Below, in pieces: positions 1 through 10,509 of a stretch of DNA of 22,696 bases (within the stretch, counting starts at the first letter, position 1; each line of letters begins with the position of its first letter). The stretch covers positions 1-22,696 of the forward strand of contig QAXH01001587.1 of assembly GCA_004335635.1 (NCBI GenBank), written 5' to 3'. Made by a program: the position numbers and the translations under genes. The DNA comes from Chloromonas sp. AAM2 (taxonomy: Eukaryota; Chlorophyta; Chlorophyceae; Chlamydomonadales; Chlamydomonadaceae). A model generated the notes under the pieces. The model saw nothing but the letters and a program-made list of their open reading frames with translations, searched no databases and was not told the origin of the DNA.

Positions 1-1025
1 CGCAGTGCAGGCAGCCAAAGCCATGTGTGACCGCGCCCAGGCCATGCAGGGCCCGGGCAGCGGGGCGGCGGGCGGGGCGGCGGGGCCGCTGGTGGGGCAG
101 TGTGTGGCGCTGGTTTCCCCCGTGGCCGTGTGCCTGGAGGAGCTGCAGTTACAGCAGGTGAGGCACGCGCACCTGAGTCTGTTGGCCGTGAAGTTGCACT
201 TGCTCTTGCGTCTGCCTATCTTGTCCGTTTTGCAGCCGCAGCTCATCACTGCATGTGCGCATGGCACACTCGCACACAAAGAACCGCCTACAGGTCAGCA
301 CAGTTCAGTCGGTGGAGGACTCCTGACTTGGCTTCTTTTGTGTGTTGATCTCCACTTTCCCAAGAATCATGCTGCGTACCAAACCGCCTGGCCCTGGCAC
401 AGTGCATCCTGCCCACTCGTGAGCACCTCTCGCCCCGCAGGTGCGCACCACTGCCCTGGCCTGCCTGGAGGCGCTGTTCCAGCTCATAGGCAGCGACAAG
501 TCAACCACCGCAACCACCTCGAGCACGGATGCGCCTCCCGCGCTGGCGTCACTGCCGGTGGATGCGGCGGGGCGAGCGCTGCAGGCTGTGCAGGTGGGAG
601 ACATGGGGATTGCTTGCGGTGTGACCCATGGGTGATGAGTGGTGATCAAGTGATAGGAATATGAGGCTTGCGACTGGCGTGACTGGGAACGATTCATGAC
701 CCACAACCGACAAGTGAGGCGGCAAGTTGTGACCAATGGATATGACTGCTAGAGGGCAGCTGGTGAAGAGGCACACATATGGCCAGACGGGACATGGCAT
801 GTAGCCTGTGCTGATGTTGCCAGGAGCGGCTGGCTTACGATGGATACTCCTTTGATCCAGCCTGTGTTGGTTACTGTGCGGTTACTGTGTGTGTTTGCCC
901 CGTGCTTCCATGTCCAGGTGGTTATTGACACGGACAAGTCCGCTGCATGTGTCTCGGCGGCCACACGGCTCAAGGGCTGGCTGACTGGGGCACACTCGGG
1001 ACTGACAGCCAAGATGGACACGTGA
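1..1025 (+). CDS. 3' part of an unidentified gene (three exons, possibly helical-repeat protein)
   Basis: I do not recognise this gene. Three stretches read in compatible phase: an exon entering from the left edge and ending at 157 (CAG|GTGAGG), an exon 441-593 (preceded by CCCCGCAG, followed by GTGGGA), and an exon 918-1025 (preceded by TGTCCAG) ending in TGA. Both internal introns are phase 0, and the 441-593 exon is exactly 51 codons. The translation is Ala/Leu-rich; the stretch VRTTALACLEALFQLIG looks like one helix of a HEAT/armadillo-type repeat, which is an impression of pattern and not a family match. The left end may be an acceptor at 3-5 (CAG). I saw no TGTAA signal between the stop and about 3403, so the last exon may be misjudged and the gene could continue. 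The upstream part lies outside the window. Confidence 0.45.
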
Positions 1026-1516
1026 TGGTAGTTGGAGGCATGTGACGCAGGGGTGATGAGTTGTGGTGTGGACCGATGTGTCATGCAGCTTGTGTGCCCG
1101 ACACCAACATGAGCGCTTGTTGGGCGTGTATCAAGTGTCGGTGCTTGCAGCCCAGTGGCATAACCTTCATTGCAACGAAACACGTGTGCTGCACAAGTAC
1201 ACCTGGTGCTGCTTACCGCCTCGGGCTGTCAAGCTGACTCGTGTGCCAATGATGCCCTGTGTATGTGGTGACCATCTTAACAGGGACTAGAGCCGGTTGT
1301 TGCGTCTTACACCAAAACATTTAAGTGGAGTCGTCCTGATGTTGCATCAGCTGTGCAGACGGCGTCGGACAACCCACAGTGTCAGCCTCTGAAGCACGTC
1401 GTGGAACAATTGCATGCCTTGTATGTGCGAGGGGTACGCATGTCCCAGGCAAGAGCCAACATGTACAGGCATGGGGCATTGCATGGAATCGTGTGCAGGT
1501 GACCACATGTGTGTGG

Positions 1517-1926
1517 TTGGCATGGCGCACACTAGGTGGGAGCAAGCAGTGTGAGGGACGAGCAATGCGTGCTCACAAACAGTTGCGTCCAACGCTTGAA
1601 TCACAGGCCTGAGCACCCGTCGGTGCCTTGCCGTGTTGGTTACGCCTGGTGCAGCTAATCTTGCCAAGCTGGGCTGACCCTTCCACACAAGTGCAGTCAA
1701 GAAGGAGCATGTTGTTCTGCCGTGGGCTCTCTGAACACAATGCAGACGAGCCAGGTGCCAGCGAGTGCAGTCCATGCAGAGGCGCACACATACACGCAGT
1801 GCCAGCATCCAAGCATGTAGATGCAGAGGGACGGATGCATGCGGATATGCATGCACATCTCAAGCTGACGCCTTGAGCTGACAGTCACAGACGCAGACGC
1901 GACAGCACCTAGAGCCTTCTGTACGA
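1517..1926. repeat. Diverged repeat, copy A
   Basis: Copy A shares blocks, in the same order, with copy B at 2537-2899. The blocks are: a TGGCATGGCGCACACTAGG-like block (1517 vs 2537), a perfect 18-bp block CAATGCAGACGAGCCAGG (1738-1755 vs 2630-2647), an ATGCAGAGGGACG-like block (1820 vs 2787) and GCCTTCTGTACGA (1914-1926 vs 2887-2899). Spacing between blocks differs, so the copies have taken indels. No coding potential is shared. Confidence 0.6.
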
Positions 1927-2081
1927 GTGCTTGGATGGAGTCTTTGCCCCCCAGGAGTCTGCCATGTATCAAGCGGTGCCCTTGCTAGTATTGCATGGCA
2001 CCCGCCTCCTTGGGGAGGTAGCCAAGCCCTCCACCCCCCGACTGAGACAGCCGCAGCGCTTCATTGGGCACTAGACACATG

Positions 2082-2145
2082 CCGCCTAATGTAGGTCACA
2101 CCCGAGAACCCATCTCCGAGTTAACTGCTAGCAGAACTTAGGCGG
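2082..2145. repeat. 8-bp inverted repeat enclosing a 48-nt loop
   Basis: CCGCCTAA at 2082-2089 pairs perfectly with TTAGGCGG at 2138-2145. I checked it as a tRNA or 5S-like gene on both strands and found neither T-arm nor box consensus, so it is listed only as a stem-loop with no assigned function. Confidence 0.5.
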
Positions 2146-2328
2146 AGGTACCTTGAGTGCGTGACAGCATCGCAATTGGTAGCAGTGAAGGTGCTGACCC
2201 TAGCATGCCTGTGGCTTGGTGCTGACCTGTTGTGCTGTGCTGTGCTGCCCCTGACTGTCCTTGATGGCCCACCCCCCCACCACCACACACACACCGCTTC
2301 ACCCAGTACATTCATGAATGTTTTTGCT

Positions 2329-2370
2329 GCATAACAAACACAAGTGGCTGATGGCATAACAAACACAAGT
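2329..2370. repeat. 25-bp tandem repeat, 1.7 copies
   Basis: GCATAACAAACACAAGT occurs at 2329-2345 and again, identically, at 2354-2370. The period is 25 bp. It sits in non-coding sequence. Confidence 0.85.
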
Positions 2371-2536
2371 CCCATACGGATGAGCATCAGTGCGCCCACC
2401 CGCGCGAGAAGTTTATACAGCTCGAGCAACTCTTGAATGGGTAGAACAGGCTGCTCCTCAACCACACATTGACTTTTCAAGCACACAGCACATTGACAAG
2501 CAGCAAGCAGCACACATGCTGCTAGCATGCCAGGCT

Positions 2537-2899
2537 GACATGGCACACATAGGTTGGAGACAGTGTGTGGGGACAACTTAAGCCATGAGAACAGCCCCTG
2601 GCGTTCGAAACAACAACAGCCTGAACGGGCAATGCAGACGAGCCAGGGCGTGCGGTCCATTCAGAATCTGCTAGGCTGATGCACAAACGGGCAATGCATT
2701 CTCATGCGGTGGGAGGATTGCATACAGCATTGCATGCATGGAAGCGTGTGCAGGCGACATACAGGCTGACATGGCGACATAAAAAATGCAGAGAGACGTA
2801 TGCATGGGGCGCTGCGTCAGCTGAGGATTCGAGCTGAAAGATGCAGACATGCGGTAGCATGACCAAGCGCGGCAGGCTGACCCAGGGCCTTCTGTACGA
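2537..2899. repeat. Diverged repeat, copy B
   Basis: Partner of copy A (1517-1926), same orientation. It also carries, at about 2727-2778, a block (GCATTGCATG...GTGTGCAGG...CATGGCG) that resembles 1476-1530 just upstream of copy A, so the copies are rearranged as well as diverged. No terminal inverted repeats or target-site duplications were found around either copy. Confidence 0.6.
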
Positions 2900-3820
2900 A
2901 TCTAATTCTGCCCAGTCCTGTCATGTGATGTGACAATTCTCAGACCGCTGTTCCCGTGCGACATCACTGAAACCCACTAACTGCTAAACTAACCAAACTA
3001 AAGTAAACTAACTGACTGAAACCAAGACATTGAAGATAAGAAGAGGAATGTAGTAGTGTCTTGCCCTGGGTTAAATACCAGTGGCTAGAAGGGTAATGCA
3101 TGTGAGCGTCCCTACTTTACAGTTGGCACTGAAAGGGCACTCTCATCTAACAGTAAGGATTCTGATGGATTCTAATAGTTTCTAAGTTAACAGTAAGTAT
3201 GGATTCTAAGTTAGCGACAAGCATTATTGAACCAAGTTTGGCGGGGCAAGGGAAGGCTCCAGTTGTATTACCATTGTCAGGGGCATCCGCACGTCTCATT
3301 TTGGCATGGCAAGACACAACTGTCCTTGTGGAGATATCGTTCCGAGTAGTATTAAGCCCACTTTACATTGGCTTTGATGATCGTGTGTAGTGCGTCAGCA
3401 TGTGTAATACTGCACCACCGCACAGGTGTGGTAGATATTTGGAGCAGTAGATATGAATATTGTGACTGTCCCCTCCAAGATCTGTGACTTCGCTTTCAAT
3501 TCCATTATCAAGAAGCTCTTGGTCAGGTACAAGGCAGAGACATGCAAGGAGGGAGTGCACACCATGAAGCACGTCCAACGCAAACATCAATTACTGCATC
3601 AAACTCTGGTCATGTTGCTACAGCAAGCCAAGCGTTGTGGTACGAACCTTTGGACAGCTTTTTCCACAAAGGTGTGAGAAAGGTCACTTTTCGGCCGATT
3701 CTAGGGCTGTGGCGCCCCAGCCAGCGACCTCCCCCGTCAATTCCAACCTTGTCAAGACTCGATACCAGCAAGCTTCATCTCACGCGCTGTGCTACCGCTC
3801 AACGCGGGCCAGCAAGAACA

Positions 3821-6800
3821 ATGGCATCTTTCGCGCAGCAGAGGCTGAGGACCACAGCGGCCGGACGCGTTGCCTGTGAGGCAACTCAAGCGCCGGTCGT
3901 CCATCTGGTGCCTGCTCGCACAACCGCAGCTGGTCAGTAGCATTGGCATTCTTTGGCTTCCGCCTGTGCGCAGATTTTTTATGGACGGCTGAAAAACAGT
4001 TGCCATACTCAGCAGGCCAACTCGAACACACCATGCGATGCATGTGGCGAAACTGTTGTACATTCGTGGCGCTGTTTTGTTCGCGATGGCGGCGACAGCT
4101 TTTTCACCATCCATCCGTTTTGGGCTGGCTCAGAAATGCTTGCACCATCCGCCACAAAAATCTGCGCCCACCTCAATCATACTGCACACTGCCACTGCGC
4201 CGATGTTCATGTCTTGCATTGCTGCTTTGCTCTTGCAGTTCTTGCTGCCGTTCCCCAGCCGTCCGTCGTGCCACAGGTCTTGTCATCTCGCGCTTCGACA
4301 TGCCGTCCACAAGCCAGCTCTCTGGTGTGCCGCACTGCCATGGTGGATGGTGAGTATGTGTTTGTTCTTGTACTTTGTTCTGTTGTCATGCAAGGCCTTT
4401 CCTGCAAGTTGTTGGCCGTGCTCTTATCCTTGCAACATTATCACTGTCCAATGCCATCCTAGTCATGCGTGCTGTCTTGCACAAGCTGTCAGAGCAATGT
4501 TCATTGCGGCAGCCAGCAGATTTCTGTTCTAGTGCTGACCAAGAGATGTGTACCCCACCAAACCCTAACCCCACATGACCCTTTGCCTTGCTGCAGCACC
4601 TGCAGCTGCATCCGGTGGCGCTGTCCTCCGGCAGGATATCCGCAACATTGCCATCATCGCGCACGTCGACCACGGCAAGACTACTCTGGTGGACTCGCTG
4701 CTCAAGCAGTCCAAGGTCTTCAGAGAGAACCAGGTGTGTATTCAAGTTGTGCTGGCGATACATTGTTCACAGGTCAGGTAGGAACTGCAAGGCAGCTTTT
4801 GCTCAGTGAGCATGATACATGGCACAGCTGCTCTCTGGGCAAGAGAAAGGCCCTCCCTTTCCTCTCAGCACACGGGTTTTCAGCGCATCATGCATCGCCT
4901 TTTCCTTTTCAGGCCACCACTGAGCGCATCATGGACAGCAATGATCTCGAGCGCGAGCGTGGCATCACCATTCTGGCCAAGAACACAGCCGTGCGCTACA
5001 AGGACACAAAGATCAACATCATTGACACACCCGGTCACGCGGACTTTGGTGGTGAGGTGGAGCGTGTCCTCAACATGTGTGACGGTGAGTTGGGATGCTT
5101 CGGATTGCCGCGGGAAAGGTGTACTTGCGGTGGTGCAAGAGAGAAACTGACAGGACTTGGGGTTGCCAGGTGATGCTCTTGGCAGCCATCGGGTGCAGAC
5201 ATGAAGCTGTCACAGCCAGCCACGATGTGTGGCACATCACATCTAGACTGTCTGTTGTGGCCTCAGGTGTGCTGCTGCTGGTGGACAGTGTGGAGGGGCC
5301 CATGCCCCAGACCCGCTTTGTGCTCAAGAAGGCACTGGCGCTCAACAAGAAGGTGCGAGCAGGTTGTTAGGTTTGGTAGGACCCCAATGCATGGGGTTTC
5401 CCGCAGAGCTCGAAGCATCTATCAAGTAAGCAATTGTCAATGTTCAGTCGATGGCACAGGGTGGACAATGGGGTTGCGGCAGCGATGCTTTCCTGGCTGC
5501 CCAGTGATCGTCACACCACGTGGGTGGTGTCTGCAGGTCGTGGTTGTTGTGAACAAGATCGACCGCCCCTCCGCTCGGCCTGACTGGGTGATTGATGCCA
5601 CCTTTGAGCTCTTCATGGACCTGGGGGCCAACGACGAGCAGGTGAGGACTGCGGGCACAGGGAGGCCGCTTATCAGAGGGCTGGTGACTGCTTTGTATTG
5701 GGAAGGGCCAGGGACACGCATGATGAACGGCCAGGGGAGCGTACAGATATGCACTGATGGCCTGGAAGCATTTGAGTCACACCTTTTTGCTCACAGACTG
5801 CTATCTGCATCACGGCCGCTGCCGAGCATGGTCAGTCGTTGCGTCTCACGTGCCGCTTGTCTCTTTCACACACCTCCTTTGCCTCCGCGTGGTCTGTCCT
5901 TCTCCCCCACATGCACACACGTCTGCCCGTGGCCCACACCCACCCTCTTGCTGCCTCGCAGTGCGAGTTCCCCGTGATCTATGCGTCCGGCTTCCAAGGC
6001 ATTGCGGGCGACAGCCCCGATCAGATGGCGGAGGACCTTGAGCCGCTGTTCCAGGCCATCATCAAGGAGGTGCAGCCGCCCGCGGTAACTGAGGACGCGC
6101 CACTGCAGATCATGGTGAGGCGCACAACTGGAGACGAAACAGAAGCAGCTGCGTGGAAACTAGCACAAGCACAGACGGGGTGGGTAAGGCAAGTGCCAGG
6201 TCTGTGGGGGCCAAGGGAGGACGTGGGCACGACATGGGCACGACATGACAAGCACGGTGGGCGGACAGAGTGCAATGTAAGCTCGGCGTGCACATGGCTG
6301 GTCCTCGCACACCGGTCACGTGTCTGTCCCCCCTTTATGCGTCCAGGTTGCCAACATTGACTATGACGTGCACCTCGGCCGCATCGCCGTTGGCCGCGTT
6401 GTTAACGGCACCATCAAGAAGGGTCAGCAGGTGTCCATCTGCTCGAGCCTGGAGGAGGGCCAGCGCTACGCCAAGGCCAGCGAGCTGTTTGTGTACGACA
6501 ACTTCAACAGGGTGCCGGTCGAGGAGGTCAGAGCGGGCGACATCTGCGCGCTCTGTGGCATCAACGTGAGTGCCTGTGGAACACCCGCTGACTCGTGCAC
6601 ATGCGTAAATCATGCACAATAAGGGAAGCATGTTGTGTATACATTGTAAACTGGCTGTGAGAAACATGTGATTTGACGTGGGCTTCAGCTCCTGGGTGTG
6701 CTTTGATTTGAAGTGTGCTCCCAGCTGTGGTGCCGCACCGCAGTTCACAGAACAGAGTGGCACCAATGATTGTATCGAAAGGGAAGGAGCGTCCTCACTT

Positions 6801-9006
6801 TTTGTTTTGTCAACAGTGTCATCTTACTACGTGCGTTGTGGTTGCCTGTGAAGGATGTCAAGATCGGCGAGACTATCTGCGCGCGTGAGAGCCCTGTTGC
6901 CCTTCCCACCATCAAGGTGGAGGACCCCACTGTCATGATGACGTTCAAGGTCAACACTTCACCCTTCGCCGGCAAGGAGGGCAAGTTTGTCACCTCGCGT
7001 AACCTCAAGGTGAGAGATGGAAGGGCGGGAGAAACAGCGCACCAGCGGCGTTCATGTCGAAGATGACGTCATTATAGTGGACTGGCCACCTTGCTTTGCG
7101 CGTTTATCACTGAGTATGCATCGCTGCGTTTCTTGGCGCAGGATCGCTTGGACCGTGAGTTGGAGCGCAACCTGGCGCTGCGCGTGAACCCCGGCGAGAC
7201 AGCCGACGCCTTTGTGGTAGCGGGTCGCGGCGCGCTGCACCTGGGCATTCTCATTGAGAACATGCGTCGTGAGGGATTCGAGTTTGAGATTGGCCCGCCA
7301 AAGGTGTGTGCGTTTTACCAGCGATTGCCCATGTTTGCATCTTGTTTTACACCAGCAATACGACATCGGAATCTGATTTCTATGAGCCAGCGAGCAGCGC
7401 TCATTTGTCCCGAAATGCATCACAACGTTTCTCACACCTTGCCGCACGTCTGTGTGAACCGTGTAGGTCATCACCAAGGAGATCAACGGTAAGACCTGCG
7501 AGCCCTTTGAGGAGGCGATTGTGGAGGTGCCCGAGCAGTACGTTGGGTCCATTGTGGAGCTGTTCGCACAGCGCAAGGGCGAGATGATTGACATGCAGCC
7601 GGCAATGGACGGGTCGGCGTGCGTCAAGTTCCGCATCGCAACCCGCGGCCTGCTGGGGCTCAGGAACGCCATGCTTACAGCCACGCGGGGCATGGGCATC
7701 ATGAACACGGTGTGTGCAGCCACGCACCCACAACAATTCATGTTGCACACTCTTCTTTCCAAGCCCGCTCTGCCACAGGCAAATACACACACACCAGAAT
7801 TGCAGAGGATCAGGGACTTATAGGCTGCTCAACGCTTGTTTGCTGGTGTCGAGTGGCCCCTAATAGCCCTCTCTACGCACCCTTTGCATGCGCCTTCACA
7901 TCAGGCTGTACTCTACTGCTTGCTCTGCAGATGTTCATGGAGTTTGCTCCCATGGCTGGGGAGATCCTGATGCGCGATGCCGGCTCGCTGGTGGCCTTCG
8001 AGACAGGCAATGCCACGGCCTATGCGCTGGAGACGGCTCAGGACAGGGGCATCATGTTCTGCAGGCCGGGCGACTCAGTCTACGAGGGACAGGTGAGGAG
8101 GAGAGTTTGCTGGCATGGCACACCGCAAATGCACTAAAGTGTCACTTGAATGTGTAGCCCATTGTAAGTATGTATCCCCCAATGTGATGCGACACGCACA
8201 TGCTGATGTGTCACATAAATGTGTTCCTTTTTTACGTTTGCTTTTTTTTCCTGTCCTTGTGTAGTGCATTGGTCAGCATGCCAAGGCGGGCGATCTCAAG
8301 ATCAACGTGTGCAAGACCAAGCAGCTCACCAACATGCGCGCGTGAGTGGAAGGGGAGGGCCGGCCTGGCGGGGCTGACGGGACGGGATGTGGCTTTGCAA
8401 CGCCTGCAACTGGGGATGCACTCACCAAAGCCGGGTGCTTTGCAACGCCTGGGATTCTGATGCAGTCACTGGTGATGGCACTCATGTCACATCACCAGTT
8501 CAAAGGTCTGCAAATCAACCACAGTCTGGGTACTCAAGTGCCTGCTCTGACACCTGCAGTGCATGTGCTACTGACATTGTGACGATTGTGCCCCCGGACT
8601 CCATTTGGCCTTGTGCTTGTGTGCGTGCGCAGTGCGGGTAAGGACACCAAGGTTGGTCTGGACGAGCCACGCAACATGTCACTGGACGATGCACTCGAGT
8701 ACATTAACGACGACGAGCTCGTGGAGGTGAGGGGCACTGCAGCCACTGGGACAGCATCACTATTGACATTGTCAGCAACATAACGCCGCCTGAGTCTCAG
8801 TCTCCGGTGTATGAGGCGATACGCAGTCAGGCACACGCTGCTGACCTGCAAAGAATGTACAAGAATTTATACGTTGCAGCCAGGATCACGGCATGAACTG
8901 TCATTGCAGCCACTGATGTCTGATGTGTTCCTCGTGCCCCGTCATGCAGGTGACGCCCAAGAACGTGCGCATCCGCAAGAACCCAATGATGGCCAAGCGC
9001 CGCTAA
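3821..9006 (+). CDS. typA: TypA/BipA translational GTPase, plastid-targeted (15 exons)
   Basis: Ribosome-associated GTPase of the EF-G/LepA superfamily. BipA/TypA supports ribosome assembly or translation under stress in bacteria and chloroplasts. Exons: 3821-3932, 4239-4349, 4597-4733, 4913-5084, 5267-5352, 5537-5641, 5962-6114, 6347-6565, 6854-7009, 7142-7303, 7467-7709, 7931-8092, 8265-8341, 8633-8726, 8950-9006. All are in phase and give 681 aa, against about 607 for E. coli BipA. Residues 1-80 are a Ser/Ala/Arg/Thr-rich leader, typical of a transit peptide. G1 AHVDHGKT is at 96-103, G2 RGIT 136-139, G3 DTPGH 158-162, G4 NKID 212-215 and G5 ASG 249-251. EF-Tu domain II, EF-G domain III/V-like and C-terminal TypA regions follow ([24 protein letters not shown], final MMAKRR). 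The ATG at 3821 sits in AACAATGG. Exon 1 and its GTCAGT donor are the least certain part; exon 9 uses a GAAG acceptor. Confidence 0.93.
8392..8451. repeat. 15-bp direct repeat in a TypA intron
   Basis: GCTTTGCAACGCCTG occurs at 8392-8406 and 8437-8451 (45-bp period), inside the intron 8342-8632. Confidence 0.8.
8468..8499. repeat. Perfect 10-bp hairpin in a TypA intron
   Basis: ACTGGTGATG at 8468-8477 and CATCACCAGT at 8490-8499 are perfect reverse complements around a 12-nt loop, within the intron 8342-8632. No function is assigned. Confidence 0.8.
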
Positions 9007-9052
9007 ATGCTACGGGAGTGTGTCTGGTGTCTGACTGTGTTGTTGTGTTATG

Positions 9053-9078
9053 TGTTGCCATAGTGTGTTATGGCAACA
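9053..9078 (+). terminator. Perfect 10-bp hairpin 46 nt after the TypA stop (3' UTR)
   Basis: TGTTGCCATA (9053-9062) and TATGGCAACA (9069-9078) pair perfectly around a 6-nt GTGTGT loop. It starts 46 nt after the TypA stop codon, so it would be a stable stem in the mRNA 3' UTR. The type label is approximate: a role in RNA stability, decay or translation is possible but unproven. Confidence 0.55.
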
Positions 9079-9495
9079 GAGTTCATCAAGGCTGCAACAT
9101 AGACAGATTGCGCCAGTGTGACCGGCTATAAGATTCTTGTATGTGTTGGGGCAGGCAAAGGAGGGTCCGAGGGGTATGAGCAAAAGCAATTGATTAGAAA
9201 TGGTAGGACAGATGGCTGCGGCTGACGGATATCACACTGCATGTCCTTGGTGAATCGGCAGCTTAATGTATTGTTTGAGAGTTGATTCGCACAGACTTGG
9301 TTTTGCTACTTGCATGGCAGCAGGTCAATTTATAGAGGTGTGTTTCAACTGCAAAGCGCCTGCTGAAGCGCATAATGACTATCCGAGCACGAGAGGTTAA
9401 GAGAGGAAGAGAGAGCAAGATGAGAGCAGAGTGATTGCGAGCCGGGGTTTGGCAAGCATATCCCCAAGCCGCAAAGGACACTTCACCATTTCTAT

Positions 9496-9514
9496 CTGGC
9501 GCTGTGTGCGCCAG
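9496..9514 (+). repeat. 7-bp GC-rich hairpin in the TypA 3' region
   Basis: CTGGCGC (9496-9502) and GCGCCAG (9508-9514) flank a 5-nt TGTGT loop. It lies downstream of the TypA stop and upstream of the proposed poly(A) signal. Confidence 0.6.
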
Positions 9515-9616
9515 AACTGAGGCTGACTGTGCAAGCTATGCAATTGCTGCACACGGTTTTAAGACAGGCTTCTTTCCGCCAGGTGCCTATCTCACCTGTT
9601 CCTGGTTGGTTGCGTG

Positions 9617-9654
9617 ACACAATCTTTTTCAAATTGTGTTTGTCATCACTGTAA
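9617..9654 (+). terminator. Candidate TypA poly(A) signal TGTAA with a preceding stem
   Basis: TGTAA at 9650-9654 is the first copy of the green-algal poly(A) signal after the TypA stop codon. A 7-bp stem (ACACAAT 9617-9623 with ATTGTGT 9633-9639, T-rich loop) lies 11 nt before it. If used, the TypA 3' UTR is about 0.65 kb, which is normal for volvocine algae. Confidence 0.5.
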
Positions 9655-9921
9655 GGCTTGTTCGTATGCTACCCGAGCTTGACGCTGCATTCGAGGGAGA
9701 GAATACTCGCTGCTGGGTGTGTCATTGCACAAGTACCAGTCAGGCACACGCAGAACGCAGGAACGATGGAAGATCCTCAACTACGGATGTGCAGTCAATA
9801 TGCTGCAGTCGATGATGACCATGTGGGCTACACTCGAGTTAGCGTTGATCGAAAGGCCGTTGCAACTGTACATCGTCCATTTTGTACACATTTTGACACT
9901 TGTGGACAGGTTTTCTCCAGT

Positions 9922-9926
9922 TTACA
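9922..9926 (-). terminator. Candidate poly(A) signal of the ankyrin/U-box gene
   Basis: TTACA on the plus strand (TGTAA on minus), about 585 nt after the stop of the minus-strand gene. It is the only minus-strand TGTAA I found between that stop and the TypA signal. Confidence 0.45.
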
Positions 9927-10509
9927 ACAATGAATAGCCAAGGTTTGGGGTGTGGGACCAGCCCACTCACAAACAAGGGCAGGGGTGGAAGCAATAATGG
10001 TGTCTCTGATACATTAGTGAGGATGGTGCCGGTGGTGATACATTAGTGCCCTCCCACTCGTCACACTGAGGCAGCAAAGACAAGGAAATTCAAATAGTTG
10101 CGACAAGCTCATGCCGCCAAGCCAAACTTGATCTGTTGTAAGAGGTCAGCTGCAGATGTCACCAAGCCATCTAGTACACCACTGCTGCCAAAGGACTGGG
10201 TGTGTCAGCCCTTCAACAACAGGTTCAAACACAAGCACCACAGCAAGAGCTTGACAACGATGTTTGATAGTGAGAGGGGCAGGTGAGGTATGGGTGAGTC
10301 CAGTTATCCCCCTAGTGCGTGCATCAGTTGCACCTGAAATGCACACCAAGTGAAAATCCAGGTTTGCTCTGATTGCAGGTCACAGCAACGGGATCGCATG
10401 CATGAGGATGCTAAGGCTACCAGACAATGTATGCACAGTTGGCGTGCTTTTGGTGAATGCTCTGGCAGACATTGATCAGGTCAGGCGGCTGTGCAGGTAG
10501 ACGCACGGT

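Larger units (their letters stand above)
1026..3820. other. Long stretch with no convincing gene; repeat-rich
   Basis: About 2.8 kb between the left-edge gene and TypA. Open frames exist on both strands, but none shows a recognisable domain or a chain of phase-matched exons. The most coding-like pieces are 1284-1502 (+, 72 codons after a TTAACAG acceptor motif) and 3453-3677 (+, 74 codons, Lys/His/Leu-rich); I assign neither. The stretch contains two diverged colinear repeat copies, a 25-bp tandem repeat, an inverted repeat and an A/T-richer part around 2930-3500 with short reiterated motifs (CTAAC-like near 2975-3020, GGATTCTAA near 3158-3212). TGTAA motifs occur at 3403-3407 (+) and, on the minus strand, near 3117 and 3364. 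It could be degenerate transposable-element sequence or long untranslated or intronic sequence of the flanking genes. Confidence 0.5.
9007..10509. other. Convergent 3' flanks of TypA (+) and the ankyrin/U-box gene (-)
   Basis: About 1.5 kb between two stop codons facing each other. No coding sequence is supported on either strand. It holds two small hairpins, one TGTAA on each strand, and a 13-bp direct repeat TGATACATTAGTG at 10007-10019 and 10036-10048. Most of it is best read as two 3' untranslated regions. Confidence 0.6.

Noticed and set aside
2082..2145. Possible tRNA or 5S-like gene
   Set aside because: Stem-loop size is near tRNA length, but no T-loop, anticodon arm or box A/B consensus on either strand, and the 5S resemblance is limited to a few bases.
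2121..2660. Minus-strand 179-codon open frame
   Set aside because: Its translation spans a 25-bp tandem repeat and part of a diverged non-coding repeat, is Cys/Trp-rich and shows no domain; likely chance.
3953..4462. Plus-strand 169-codon open frame near the TypA 5' end
   Set aside because: Only its 4239-4349 part is in phase with the TypA GTPase exon; the rest reads through a proposed intron and lacks coding character. Full read-through cannot be fully excluded without cDNA.
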